Shown: piece after piece, positions 44,338 through 53,546 of the stretch
Layout: each line of letters opens with the position of its first letter
How positions within the stretch are numbered: position 1 is the first letter of the stretch
Assembly (NCBI RefSeq): GCF_002846365.1
Contig: NZ_PJMW01000002.1
Span: 1,302,001-1,366,000 of the forward strand
DNA length: 64,000 bases
Source of the DNA: Nocardia fluminea
Lineage (GTDB): Bacteria > Actinomycetota > Actinomycetes > Mycobacteriales > Mycobacteriaceae
Direction of reading: 5' to 3'
Translations under genes and position numbers: made by a program
Notes under the pieces: generated by a model
Seen by the model: only the letters and a program-made list of their open reading frames with translations
What the model was told of the DNA's origin: nothing
Database searches by the model: none

Positions 44338-45531
44338 TCAGGTCAGTACGCAGGCACCCGTGTTGACCGGAGTACTGCTCGGGGCGGCCGCGGCCAGTTC
44401 GGTCGCGACCTCGTGCAGGGTGAGCACATAGCCGGTGTCGTCATCGGTGACCGCCGCGCCGAAGACCACGCCGAGGAGCTGGCCCTCGGCGTCGACCAGC
44501 GGGCCGCCGGAGTTGCCCGCGCGGACCTGGCCGCGCACGGTGTAGACCTCACGTTCGACGGTGCCGTCGCGGTGGATGGTGGGGCCGGTGAGGTCGAGGG
44601 TCTCGCGGACGCGGGCGGCACTGGCCGTGTACGGACCGCCGCCGGGGTAACCGAGCACGATCGCGCTCTCGCCCGAACTCGCGGGCTCGGGAGCCTGGGG
44701 CAGCACGGGCGCGGTCAGACCGGGGACGGCGAGGACCGCGATGTCCTTGGACGGGTCGAACAGGACCACGGTGGCGTCGAGCGCGCCGCGGGCCGTATCG
44801 ACCGACACGGTGTTGGTGCCGGCCACGACGTGAGCGTTGGTCATCACGCGTTCCGGCGCGACGATGAAGCCCGAACCTTCGAGCGCCCGCTGGCAACTGG
44901 GCGCGGTGCCGCGAATGCGCAGCACGCTCTGCTGCAGTGACGCCGCCACCGGACTCGCCAGCACCGAGGGATCCGGCGGTTCGACGGCGGCGATCGGCGC
45001 CCGGCCGAACGGGCCGATCACATCGGGCAACCCGGAGGTGTCGAGCAGCCGGGAGAATTCGTTGGGAACCTTGCGCAACCATTCCGGCGCGACGGCGTTG
45101 ACGTCGGCCAGGACCTTCGACCCGTTGATCGCGGCGGCGACAGCGGGCTGGGACGCGGTGGCCAGCGGCAACGCGAGTAACCAGGCCGCCACCAGCACGG
45201 TCACCGCCTGCAACACCGCGCCGACGACGCTGTCCACATTGCGGGCGACCGGCTGGCGGATGCTGGTACGCGCCGCCCGGCCCAGCACCATACCCGCGAC
45301 CTCACCGACGATCACCAGCAGCACGATCAGCAGGATGCCGCCCAGTACCCGACTGCGGCCCTCGCTGAGCTGCCGAAGGATGTGCGGTGCGATCAGAATG
45401 CCCGCGACCGCGCCCAGCGCGACGCCGAAGAACGCCAGCGCCGACGCCACCGCGCCCTGACGCCAGCCGGTGGACGCCGCGACCAGCGCGATCAACACCA
45501 CCGCGATGTCGAGCCACACCGAGGCGGTCAC
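44338..45531 (-). CDS. marP: Periplasmic serine protease MarP
   Basis: A 397-residue protein with four N-terminal membrane segments (CvpA-like, residues 8-130) and a trypsin-like protease domain. The triad is visible: His in MTNAHVVAG (about 235), Asp in PSKDIAVLAV (about 264), Ser in AGNSGGPL (about 343). MarP of mycobacteria is needed for acid resistance. It is the last gene of a minus-strand run nth, tlpA-like, NUDIX, marP. Confidence 0.94.
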   Translation of the reverse strand: MTASVWLDIAVVLIALVAASTGWRQGAVASALAFFGVALGAVAGILIAPHILRQLSEGRSRVLGGILLIVLLVIVGEVAGMVLGRAARTSIRQPVARNVDSVVGAVLQAVTVLVAAWLLALPLATASQPAVAAAINGSKVLADVNAVAPEWLRKVPNEFSRLLDTSGLPDVIGPFGRAPIAAVEPPDPSVLASPVAASLQQSVLRIRGTAPSCQRALEGSGFIVAPERVMTNAHVVAGTNTVSVDTARGALDATVVLFDPSKDIAVLAVPGLTAPVLPQAPEPASSGESAIVLGYPGGGPYTASAARVRETLDLTGPTIHRDGTVEREVYTVRGQVRAGNSGGPLVDAEGQLLGVVFGAAVTDDDTGYVLTLHEVATELAAAAPSSTPVNTGACVLT

Positions 45532-46256
45532 AGGGTCATTCCGACCGCAGCCAGCGAGGTCTCCAGGTCACGCACGTCGCCCCGATCCCAGTGTCGTTCC
45601 CACCCAGCGGATTTGATGATGCCGGCGAGGATACCGCCGGTGAGTCCCCACACCAGCATGCCGTCGACCTGGAACGCGGGGCTCTGGTAGCCGAGACTGC
45701 CACGCACCATGAATCTGTGTGCCGGATCGAGCAATTCGGTGAGCGGCACACGCACGACACGCTCGGTTTCGCCCTGATCGACGACGCGAACCTCACTGGG
45801 TGCCCGCCAGTAGCCGAGCACCGGGGTCACGTCGAATTTCGACGGCGGCACGAACAGTTTCGGCAGCAGCGCGAACGGCTGGACGCCCGCCGGATCGAGT
45901 CCGGTCTCCTCGGCAGCTTCGCGCAGGGCGGTGCCGACCGGGCCGCCGTCGCCGGGATCCTCGGCGCCGCCGGGGAACGCGATCTGGCCGCGGTGCTGGC
46001 GCATGGTCGACGCGCGCTGGGTGAGCAGGACATCGGCGTCGGCGGGCAGGCCACCGGGCGCGGAGTCGTCGGCGGCGGGCGAGCCGCCGAACAGGACGAG
46101 AACGGCGGCCTGGCGTGGTTTGCCGGTGATCGACATGGCCCGGCGCAGGGCCCGCGAGGTCGCGAGTGTGTCGTCGGCATCGGGGCCGGTGGATCTGATC
46201 GCGGTGCGCAACCACGAGGGAACGCCGGAGTCGTCGAGCCTCGCTACATCGTTCAC
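45528..46256 (-). CDS. CoA pyrophosphatase-type NUDIX hydrolase
   Basis: A 242-residue protein with the NudL/CoA-type signature: QIAFPGGAEDPGDGGPVGT then ALREAAEETGLD at about 103-133, and LPKLFVPPSKFDVTPVLGY later. It probably cleaves coenzyme A or its derivatives. GTG 46256 is taken. Its stop overlaps the marP start region. Corresponds to Rv3672c. Confidence 0.9.
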   Translation of the reverse strand: MNDVARLDDSGVPSWLRTAIRSTGPDADDTLATSRALRRAMSITGKPRQAAVLVLFGGSPAADDSAPGGLPADADVLLTQRASTMRQHRGQIAFPGGAEDPGDGGPVGTALREAAEETGLDPAGVQPFALLPKLFVPPSKFDVTPVLGYWRAPSEVRVVDQGETERVVRVPLTELLDPAHRFMVRGSLGYQSPAFQVDGMLVWGLTGGILAGIIKSAGWERHWDRGDVRDLETSLAAVGMTL

Positions 46257-46296
46257 GCCATCGCCTTCGATCCGCACGCCACTGTTACGTCCTCTG

Positions 46297-46938
46297 TCAT
46301 ACCGTGACCCCGAGCTTCGCGGATACCGTATCCGCGATGTCGGCCACGTCGGCAAACGTTCGCACCTCCACACTCGCGATGGTGCCGTCGGCCCGCACGA
46401 GTACCGAGACCGGCAGCACCGCGGGCGCACCGACCGCGCTGCGCACAGCGGCCTGCGGATCCTCGACGCCGGGCAGGGTGATGCCGAGTCCGGTCAGCCG
46501 AGACAGCGCCTTCGCCTCGTCGGGATCACTGTGCACGGTCATCACCGTCAATGCCGAGCCGGCCCGTTGCGCGAATTCCTGCAGATACGGCAGCTCGGTC
46601 GCGCAGGGCCCACACCAGTAGGCCCACAGATTGAGCAGTGCGGGTTTCCCGGCGAGCGCCGCGGCGAGATCGACGGGCTCGCCATCGGCCAGACAGCTCA
46701 CCCGGAGACCGGCCAGCGGTCCCGACCCGGTGGCCGCCGCGGACGGGCACGGTTGGGACCCGGCAGCCGCTCGTTCCCCGGCCGACACGCCCGACCTCTG
46801 TTGCGAAGTCTGCGGAAGGACGCCGGTGGTCTCGGAACCCTCACGCGGCCACAGCGCCACGGTGGCCGCGACGACCAAGATCACCGCAGCGAGCACCCAG
46901 CGCAGAGCGGGCCGCCGCAGCAGCGAGGCTTCGCTCAC
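46297..46938 (-). CDS. TlpA/ResA-like membrane-anchored thioredoxin
   Basis: A 213-residue protein: N-terminal membrane helix ([17 protein letters not shown]), low-complexity linker, then a thioredoxin fold with the redox pair in [14 protein letters not shown] at about 104-117. It should act outside the membrane in disulfide reduction, perhaps in cytochrome maturation. GTG 46938 overlaps the nth stop. Corresponds to Rv3673c. Confidence 0.9.
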   Translation of the reverse strand: MSEASLLRRPALRWVLAAVILVVAATVALWPREGSETTGVLPQTSQQRSGVSAGERAAAGSQPCPSAAATGSGPLAGLRVSCLADGEPVDLAAALAGKPALLNLWAYWCGPCATELPYLQEFAQRAGSALTVMTVHSDPDEAKALSRLTGLGITLPGVEDPQAAVRSAVGAPAVLPVSVLVRADGTIASVEVRTFADVADIADTVSAKLGVTV

Positions 46939-47789
46939 AGGCCGACCATGTTCAGCAGGTGATCGCGCTCCGGCCCCTTCACCAACTCCGCGGCCACCGC
47001 CGGATCGGTCGGGCCGAGCCCGAAGGACGGGCAGTCGTCGGCGAGCACGCACGCACCGCAGGCCGGCTTGCGCGCATGGCACACCCGACGGCCCTCGAAG
47101 ATCACCCGGTGCGAGAGCATCGTCCAGTCCTTGCGCTCGAACAGCGCGCCGACCGCGTGCTCGACCTTGACCGGATCCTCTTCATCGGTCCACTTCCAGC
47201 GGCGTACCAACCGGCCGAAGTGGGTGTCGACGGTGATGCCGGGCACGTCGAACGCGTTGCCGAGGATGACGTTGGCCGTCTTGCGCCCGATCCCGGGCAA
47301 TTTCACCAATTCGTCCAGTGTGTGAGGCAATTCACCGTCGAATTTTTCGACCAGAGCCTGGCCGAGGCCGATCAGTGAACTGGTCTTGTTCCGGTAGAAG
47401 CCGGTGGGCCGGATGAATTCCTCCAGTTCCACCCGGTTGGCCTGCGCGTAGTCGTAGGCACCGCGGTACTTCGCGAACAGGGCGGGAGTGGTGAGGTTCA
47501 CGCGGACGTCGGTGCACTGGGCGGACAGGATCGTCGCGACGGCCAGTTCCAGCGGCGTGGTGAAGTCGAGCTCGCAGTGCGCGCCGGGGAACGCCGCGGC
47601 GAGCGTGCGGTTCATCCGGCGCGCGCGCCGGACCAGTCCGATCCGCGTTTCCGCAGCTATCGCACGGTTCTTGCGCTTGCGGGCGGCCGAGATGCCGGTG
47701 GGCGCGGCCGCCGGATCCGCTGCCGGATCGGCATCGCCTGCGGCGGCGGGGGCAGGGGAAACGGGCACTGCTTCACCATACGGAACCAC
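46935..47789 (-). CDS. nth: Endonuclease III
   Basis: A 284-residue DNA glycosylase/AP lyase. The helix-hairpin-helix with the catalytic Lys lies in [11 protein letters not shown] and [14 protein letters not shown] (about 168-181), the catalytic Asp in [11 protein letters not shown], and the 4Fe-4S cluster is C-x6-C-x2-C-x5-C in [19 protein letters not shown]. It removes oxidised pyrimidines. The 45-residue N-terminal extension is Ala/Pro-rich and may be partly a wrong start. Confidence 0.95.
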   Translation of the reverse strand: MVPYGEAVPVSPAPAAAGDADPAADPAAAPTGISAARKRKNRAIAAETRIGLVRRARRMNRTLAAAFPGAHCELDFTTPLELAVATILSAQCTDVRVNLTTPALFAKYRGAYDYAQANRVELEEFIRPTGFYRNKTSSLIGLGQALVEKFDGELPHTLDELVKLPGIGRKTANVILGNAFDVPGITVDTHFGRLVRRWKWTDEEDPVKVEHAVGALFERKDWTMLSHRVIFEGRRVCHARKPACGACVLADDCPSFGLGPTDPAVAAELVKGPERDHLLNMVGL

Positions 47790-47860
47790 TACGACAACAT
47801 TGCCCGGCCAGTTTGCCCGCTGTGTTCCATCTGAGACCTGGACCGTGTTTACTGCCAGTC

Positions 47861-48103
47861 ATGCAAGGACTCGCTGTGGTGCTCTTCCCAGTGCTGTTGA
47901 TGCTGTTCGCGCTGGGGATGGAGCGGGTCGAGAATCGGCTCCGAAAGCTTCTCGAACCCGACGAAGAGGTTCAGCAGTACCTGGACAACGCCAGCAACGC
48001 CGAAGTGAAAGAGCTGACGAAGCTCGGCCTGCCCGCCGCCGTGGCGCGCGTGCGCAAGCGCCGTTCCCGTACCTCCGAATTGGATGTCGCACGGGCGAGC
48101 TAA
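47861..48103 (+). CDS. Small membrane protein (Rv3675-like)
   Basis: An 80-residue protein with one N-terminal membrane helix ([20 protein letters not shown]) and a charged cytosolic part. It is divergent from nth and 133 bp upstream of crp, as Rv3675 is in mycobacteria. Function unknown. Confidence 0.8.
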   Translation: MQGLAVVLFPVLLMLFALGMERVENRLRKLLEPDEEVQQYLDNASNAEVKELTKLGLPAAVARVRKRRSRTSELDVARAS

Positions 48104-48236
48104 ACGATCGATTCCCTTCGCGCAATCCACTCTTTACGTGGTGTCTGTCACTGCGGTGCCGGATTGCCGCGTAGACTGCGCGGTTGGTCGATTCGCTCGA
48201 CCGGTTCGCAAGCCATATCCCATAAGGAGCACATTC

Positions 48237-48911
48237 GTGGACGAGGCCCTCGCCAGAGCAGGCATCTTCCAAGGCGTCGAGCCCACCGCGGTGGCCGCGC
48301 TCGCCAAGCAGCTGCAGCCCGTAGATTTTCCGCGCGGCCACGTCATCTTCAACGAGGGCGAACCCGGCGATCGGCTGTACATCATCACGACGGGCAAGGT
48401 GAAGATCGGCCGACGGTCCCCGGACGGCAGGGAGAACCTGCTGACCATCATGGGTCCGTCCGACATGTTCGGTGAACTGTCGATCTTCGACCCGGGCCCG
48501 CGTACCTCGACCGCAACCACGGTCACCGAGGTCCGCGCCGTGACGATGGACCGCGACGCACTCAAGTCGTGGATCGATCAGCGCCCCGAGATCGCTGAGC
48601 AGCTGCTGCGCGTGCTGGCACGACGCCTTCGCCGCACCAACAACAACCTCGCCGACCTGATCTTCACCGATGTGCCGGGTCGCGTCGCCAAGGCGCTGCT
48701 GCAGCTCGCACAGCGCTTCGGCACCCAGGAAGCGGGCGCGCTGCGCGTGACCCACGACCTGACCCAGGAAGAGATCGCCCAGCTGGTCGGTGCTTCCCGG
48801 GAAACCGTCAACAAGGCGCTCGCCGACTTCGCTCATCGCGGATGGCTGCGCCTCGAGGGCAAGAGCGTGCTGATCTCGGATTCCGAGCGTCTGGCACGTC
48901 GCGCTCGCTGA
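48237..48911 (+). CDS. crp: CRP/GlxR-type cAMP-responsive regulator
   Basis: A 224-residue regulator with a cyclic-nucleotide-binding domain ([31 protein letters not shown], about 40-95) and a winged helix with [24 protein letters not shown] (about 173-196). It acts as a global regulator of carbon metabolism in mycobacteria and corynebacteria. GTG 48237 follows AAGGAG. Acs in this window is a known type of target in relatives, but I found no clear binding site. Confidence 0.95.
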   Translation: MDEALARAGIFQGVEPTAVAALAKQLQPVDFPRGHVIFNEGEPGDRLYIITTGKVKIGRRSPDGRENLLTIMGPSDMFGELSIFDPGPRTSTATTVTEVRAVTMDRDALKSWIDQRPEIAEQLLRVLARRLRRTNNNLADLIFTDVPGRVAKALLQLAQRFGTQEAGALRVTHDLTQEEIAQLVGASRETVNKALADFAHRGWLRLEGKSVLISDSERLARRAR

Positions 48912-49032
48912 CGTTCGAACACTGCCGTCCCGGTACGACGGGACCGCCGACGCGTGTGAGCTCACGAGGAGAGGGCCTCGTCCACACCATCGCGGTTTCG
49001 TCGTGCCGGGACATCGGCTGTTGCGGGCAGGG

Positions 49033-49079
49033 CATCACTCGATCGCCGACACGGCCATCGTGTCGGCGATCGAGTGATG
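49033..49079. terminator. Bidirectional terminator between crp and the MBL gene
   Basis: A 20-bp perfect inverted repeat (CATCACTCGATCGCCGACAC and complement) with a 7-nt loop, between two convergent genes and ending 2 bp before the MBL stop codon. Confidence 0.85.
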
Positions 49080-49080
49080 T

Positions 49081-49875
49081 TCAGTTCTGTTCGGCCCGCA
49101 GATATTCCAGCTGCGCCTGCACCGAACTGCGCGCGGCGGGCCACAGCCGTTTGTCCACGTCGGCGTACACCTTGCGGACCACGGCGAGAGCGCCCGCACC
49201 GGAACCCAGTTCGACCAGCGCGGCCCGCACCTGATCGAGCCGCTCCCGCCGGTGGTCGAGGTAGTACTGCGCCACCGGCGCCGCATCGGCGTGATCGGGC
49301 CCGTGCGCGGGCAGCAACGCCTTCCCCGCGCCCAGCTCACGCAGTTTCTCCAGCGACGCGAGGAAGTTCGCCAGCGCGCCCGGCGCGGATTCGAGCACCG
49401 TGGTGCCGTGGCCGAGGATCGTGTCACCGGTGAGCACCGCGTCGTCGAGCAGCAGGCTCACCGAATCGGTGGTGTGCCCGGGCGTCCCGAGCACCGTGAT
49501 CCGCAGGCCGGCGGCCTCGATCACCTCGCCGTCGGCCAGCGGCGCGACCACGCCGCGCAGATACGCCGGATCCACCGATCGCACCGGCGTCCCGGTGGCT
49601 TTCACCAGGTGATCGATGCCGCCGGTGTGATCGTGGTGGTGATGGGTGATCAGCGTCAGCGCGATCCGGCCGCCCGTGGCCTCGACGATGTGGGCGGTGT
49701 GTTTCTTGTCCTTCGGTCCCGGATCCACGACCACGTAGGAGTCGCTGTCCGGGCCGCGCAGCAGCCAGGTGTTGGTGCCGTCGAGCGTCATCTGACCCGG
49801 GTTGTCGGCCAGTAGTACCGATGCCGTCGGCGTGACCGGCCTGACCTGGCCGTACGCGGGATGTTCCAGTGCCAT
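49081..49875 (-). CDS. Metallo-beta-lactamase-fold hydrolase (LACTB2-like)
   Basis: A 264-residue protein with the zinc motif THHHHDHTGG at about 76-85, a second His in GTPGHTTDS and the Asp in LTGDTILG, plus a C-terminal helical part. LACTB2-like members cleave RNA; glyoxalase-II or other activity is possible. Corresponds to Rv3677c. RidA follows 9 bp upstream on the same strand. Confidence 0.9.
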   Translation of the reverse strand: MALEHPAYGQVRPVTPTASVLLADNPGQMTLDGTNTWLLRGPDSDSYVVVDPGPKDKKHTAHIVEATGGRIALTLITHHHHDHTGGIDHLVKATGTPVRSVDPAYLRGVVAPLADGEVIEAAGLRITVLGTPGHTTDSVSLLLDDAVLTGDTILGHGTTVLESAPGALANFLASLEKLRELGAGKALLPAHGPDHADAAPVAQYYLDHRRERLDQVRAALVELGSGAGALAVVRKVYADVDKRLWPAARSSVQAQLEYLRAEQN

Positions 49876-49884
49876 GACGGCTGC

Positions 49885-50346
49885 CTATCCGACCTCGACG
49901 ATCAATTCCACCTCGACGGGCGTGTTCTTGGGCAGTTCCGAGACGCCGACGGCCGAGCGCGCGTGCACGCCCGCCTCGCCGAACACCTCACCGAGGAACT
50001 CCGACGCGCCGTTGATCACGATCGGCTGATCGCTGAATCCGGGCGCCGAGGCGACGAATCCGACGACCTTCACGATCCGCACCACCTGGTCGAGCCCGAC
50101 CAGATCGTGCACGGCCGCGAGCGCGTTCAGCGCGCACAGCCGAGCCGCCTCCTTGGCCTGCTCCACATCCACCTCGGCTCCGACCTTGCCGACCGCCGAC
50201 AATTCACCGTCGACGAAGGGCAGCTGGCCGGAGGTGTACACCAGCGAACCGGTGCGCACGGCGGGGATGTAGGCCGCGACGGGCGCGGCGACCGGCGGCA
50301 GCGTGACACCGAGCCGGTCGAGCGCGTCCTTCCACGCGGTGGCCAC
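49885..50346 (-). CDS. RidA-family protein
   Basis: A 153-residue protein with the RidA pattern AAYIPAVRTGSLVYTSGQLPFVDG and the late ELPKNTPVEVELIVEV. The usual Arg that binds the imine-derived carboxylate is not certain here. RidA proteins hydrolyse reactive enamines and imines; this subgroup matches Rv3678c. GTG 50346 lies 2 bp after the DUF4177 gene. Confidence 0.9.
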   Translation of the reverse strand: MATAWKDALDRLGVTLPPVAAPVAAYIPAVRTGSLVYTSGQLPFVDGELSAVGKVGAEVDVEQAKEAARLCALNALAAVHDLVGLDQVVRIVKVVGFVASAPGFSDQPIVINGASEFLGEVFGEAGVHARSAVGVSELPKNTPVEVELIVEVG

Positions 50347-50348
50347 GG

Positions 50349-50510
50349 CTATTTCTGCCGCTTCAGGTAGGCGACGTGCTGTTCGCCGGTCGGTCCGGGC
50401 AGCACCGAGACCAGTTCCCAGCCGTCGGACCCCCACTGGTCGAGGATCTGCTTCGTCGCGTGCGTCAACAGCGGCACGGTCGCGTACTCCCACAGGGTGA
50501 CTTCACTCAT
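50349..50510 (-). CDS. Small DUF4177-type protein
   Basis: A 53-residue protein (start MSEVTLWEYATVPLLTHATK, then WGSDGWELVSVLPGP, end YLKRQK). WEYATVP and DGWELVSVLP are the DUF4177 hallmarks. It lies directly upstream of ridA on the same strand, in the position of the small mycobacterial gene between Rv3678c and Rv3679. Function unknown. Confidence 0.85.
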   Translation of the reverse strand: MSEVTLWEYATVPLLTHATKQILDQWGSDGWELVSVLPGPTGEQHVAYLKRQK

Positions 50511-50569
50511 GATGTGAGTTTAGGGCTCACCCCGAACGGTCGCGCGAAACGGGTTATAGGCTCGGCGAC

Positions 50570-51607
50570 GTGGGAGCACCAACAGCAGAGCCGGTTCCGT
50601 CGGTTCCCGAACCGTCGACCGGATGGCCACAGCGCGCGGCCAAGGCCCGCCTGCACTACGTGACCGGCAAGGGAGGCACCGGCAAGTCGACCGTTTCGGC
50701 CGCACTCGCACTCGCGCTCGCCGCGGGTGGACGCAGAGTGCTGCTGGTCGAGGTCGAGAGTCGCCAGTCCATCGCGCAATTGTTCGATCGGCCACCGTTG
50801 CCGCCCACCGAGACCCATATCGCCAGCGCCGACGGCGGTGGCGAGGTGACGGCGCTGGCACTGGACATCGAGTACGCGTTCCTCGAATACCTCGACATGT
50901 TCTACAACCTCGGCTTCGCGGGCCGGGCGATGCGCCGCATGGGCGCCATCGAGTTCGTCACCACCATCGCGCCGGGTCTGCGCGACGTGATCCTCACCGG
51001 CAAGATCAAAGAGTGCGTGGTCCGGGTCGGCAAGGACGGCAGGCCCGCCTATGACGACATCGTCGTGGACGCGCCGCCGACCGGCCGGATCGCCGGGTTC
51101 CTCGATGTCACCACGGCCATGGCCGAGATCGCCAAGGGCGGCCCGATCGCCTCGCAGGCCGAGGGGGTGTCCAGTCTGCTGCACTCCGATCAGACGATGA
51201 TCCACCTGGTGACGCTGCTCGAGGCGCTGCCGGTGCAGGAGACCGCCGACGCGATCACCGAACTCACCGCCGACGATCTGCGGATCGGCACGGTGATCGT
51301 CAACCGGGCGGCCACCGCCGAACTCACCCCGGCTCAGCGCGACGCGGCCGTGGCGGGCGAACTCGACACCGCCGCGATCGCCGCCGATCTGGCGAAGGCC
51401 GGGATCACGCTGTCCGATGCGGACTTCGACGGCCTGATCGCCGAAACGGTCGACCACGCGATCGTGCTGACCGCGCAGAACGCGAGTGCCGCCGAACTGG
51501 CGCAGATCGACGTCCCCCAGCTGTCCCTGCCTGCCCTGGGCGACGGCATCGACCTGGGCGGGCTCTACGAACTGGCCGAACAGCTATCCGCGCAGGGAGT
51601 CCGATGA
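50570..51607 (+). CDS. Get3/ArsA-like anion-transporting ATPase, first subunit
   Basis: A 345-residue P-loop ATPase with the deviant Walker [10 protein letters not shown] at about 33-41 and the switch motif VVDAPPTGR near 166. It ends 4 bp into the second paralog. In mycobacteria the pair Rv3679-Rv3680 forms a heteromeric ATPase linked to redox and lipid stress. GTG start at 50570. Confidence 0.9.
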   Translation: MGAPTAEPVPSVPEPSTGWPQRAAKARLHYVTGKGGTGKSTVSAALALALAAGGRRVLLVEVESRQSIAQLFDRPPLPPTETHIASADGGGEVTALALDIEYAFLEYLDMFYNLGFAGRAMRRMGAIEFVTTIAPGLRDVILTGKIKECVVRVGKDGRPAYDDIVVDAPPTGRIAGFLDVTTAMAEIAKGGPIASQAEGVSSLLHSDQTMIHLVTLLEALPVQETADAITELTADDLRIGTVIVNRAATAELTPAQRDAAVAGELDTAAIAADLAKAGITLSDADFDGLIAETVDHAIVLTAQNASAAELAQIDVPQLSLPALGDGIDLGGLYELAEQLSAQGVR

Positions 51608-52737
51608 GCGAGCACGTTTCCGTTCCGCCCGCGCTGGACGTCTCGCGGATCATCGCCGACCCGAGCGCCCGCGTGATCGTGTGCTGCGGGTCCGGCGGGG
51701 TCGGCAAGACCACCACCGCGGCCTCGATCGCGCTGCGTGCGGCCGAATCGGGCCGCAAGGTGGTGGTGCTGACGATCGACCCGGCGCGCAGGCTGGCGCA
51801 GTCGCTGGGCGTGGCCGAGCTGGACAACAGCCCGCAGCGCGTCGAGCTCGGCGCGGAGGTGCCCGGCGAGCTGCACGCGATGATGCTGAACATGCGCCGC
51901 ACCTTCGACGACATGGTGCTCGAGCACACCAGCGCGGACAAGGCCGAGCAGATCTTCGCCAATCCGATCTATCAGACGGTGGCGTCGTCGTTCGGTGGCA
52001 CGCAGGAGTACATGGCGATGGAGAAGCTCGGCCAGCTGGCCGCGCGCAAGGAGTGGGACCTGATCGTGGTCGACACTCCCCCTTCGCGCAACGCGCTCGA
52101 TTTCCTCGATGCTCCCAAGCGGCTGGGCACGTTCCTCAACGGCAAGATGATCCGGTTGATCATGGCGCCGGGGCGCGGCGTCGGCCGGATCGTCACCGGG
52201 GCGATGAGCCTGGCGATGCGTGGGGTGTCCACGATTGTCGGCGGGCAGATGCTCAAGGACGCCTCGACGTTCCTGCAATCGCTGGAATCGTTGTTCGGTG
52301 GGTTCCAGGACCGGGCCGAGCGCACCTTCGCGATGCTGTCCAAGCCCGGCACTCATTTCCTGGTGGTCGCCGCGCCCGAGCCGGACGCGCTGCGCGAGGC
52401 GTCGTTCTTCGTCGACCGGCTGTCGACCGAGAAGATGCCGCTGGCCGGTCTGGTGCTGAACCGGACGCATCCCGCGTTGTCGGAGCTGTCCGGTGATCAC
52501 GCGGTGACCGCCGCCGATCAGCTGGCCGATTCGAACCCGCTGACCGCGTCGGTGCTGCGTATCCACGCCGATCGGGTATCGGCGGCGGCGCGGGAGCGGC
52601 GGCTGCTGCATCGCTTCACCGGCGCGCATCCGCGGGTGCGGATCGTCTCGGTGACGGCGCTGCCGTTCGAGGTCTCGGACCTCGACGCGTTGCGCGCGGT
52701 CGCCGATCAGCTGACCGGCACCCCGGCTTCGGCCTGA
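51604..52737 (+). CDS. Get3/ArsA-like ATPase, second subunit
   Basis: A 377-residue paralog with GSGGVGKTT at about 30-38 and [17 protein letters not shown] near 157. It lacks the CxxC that dimerises Get3. Translationally coupled to the first subunit (ATGA), so a 1:1 complex is likely. Confidence 0.9.
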   Translation: MSEHVSVPPALDVSRIIADPSARVIVCCGSGGVGKTTTAASIALRAAESGRKVVVLTIDPARRLAQSLGVAELDNSPQRVELGAEVPGELHAMMLNMRRTFDDMVLEHTSADKAEQIFANPIYQTVASSFGGTQEYMAMEKLGQLAARKEWDLIVVDTPPSRNALDFLDAPKRLGTFLNGKMIRLIMAPGRGVGRIVTGAMSLAMRGVSTIVGGQMLKDASTFLQSLESLFGGFQDRAERTFAMLSKPGTHFLVVAAPEPDALREASFFVDRLSTEKMPLAGLVLNRTHPALSELSGDHAVTAADQLADSNPLTASVLRIHADRVSAAARERRLLHRFTGAHPRVRIVSVTALPFEVSDLDALRAVADQLTGTPASA

Positions 52738-52850
52738 CCGATTCAGACAAATCCGCTATAGCTCACAGCCCGGCAACACTCACCAACGGCGCCGATTCCG
52801 CAAACCACGCGGTCTCGGCGCCGTTTGTGATAACGGTCCGGTCTCGTCTG

Positions 52851-53174
52851 CTAGATAGCCACCTGGTGCTGCCGCTGGGCGTTGAAGAATTCAGCCCACG
52901 ACGTCACGTCGGGATGCTGTTTGAGCAGCGCACGCCGCTGCCGCTCGGTCATCCCGCCCCACACGCCGAACTCGACCCGATTGTCGAGGGCATCGGCACC
53001 ACACTGCATCAGCACCGGGCAGTGACGGCAGATGGTTGCCGCCTTGCGCTGAGCCGCACCGCGAACGAACAGCTGATCAGGGTCCACTTCCTTGCATCGC
53101 GCCTGGGCAACCCAAGCGATCCTTGCCTCGGCCTGCTCTACATCCAGTCGAGCGATGGGGGTTGTGATGTGCAT
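52851..53174 (-). CDS. whiB4: WhiB-family redox regulator WhiB4
   Basis: A 107-residue protein with four Cys for a 4Fe-4S cluster (ARCKEV, then ICRHCPVLMQC) and the turn GVWGGMTERQRRAL followed by a basic DNA-binding end. The place next to the ATPase pair and the PBP gene matches Rv3681c. It responds to oxidation and nitric oxide. ATG 53174 is chosen over upstream frames. Confidence 0.93.
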   Translation of the reverse strand: MHITTPIARLDVEQAEARIAWVAQARCKEVDPDQLFVRGAAQRKAATICRHCPVLMQCGADALDNRVEFGVWGGMTERQRRALLKQHPDVTSWAEFFNAQRQHQVAI

Positions 53175-53546
53175 TTGATGTGCCCCTTTGCAGTCCGAAC
53201 ACCGTTGTGCGGCGCTCCAGAATCGCGAGCGCGGATCACAGCAACCCAACTACCGCTGCGTCCCGCACCACATTCCACTTTGAGTGTTAGCTCTATCACA
53301 CTGGGTTCTCAATCTAGGTAAAGGTATGGCCGTTACGCAAGACCGCCCCCCGATTTTTTGGTACGGGCGTCCATTCAAATCGGCCCCGAACCGCGCAGTA
53401 GTGCTGATCACCGGCGTGGCCGGTCGCGACACGCCGATGTGATCATTTTGTTGACACGCCCGAGCAACCCCCCTGGCACCGGCCGGACATTCCCCGTCGA
53501 GCAGCACAGCCGTGAACCTCACCACCCCACCCTCTAGTCTGGGATC
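53175..53546. promoter_or_regulatory. Divergent whiB4/ponA promoter region
   Basis: About 370 bp, A/T-richer around 53,270-53,360 (TCAATCTAGGTAAAGG), without a gene. It should hold the promoters of both divergent genes. No specific operator was recognised. Confidence 0.4.
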
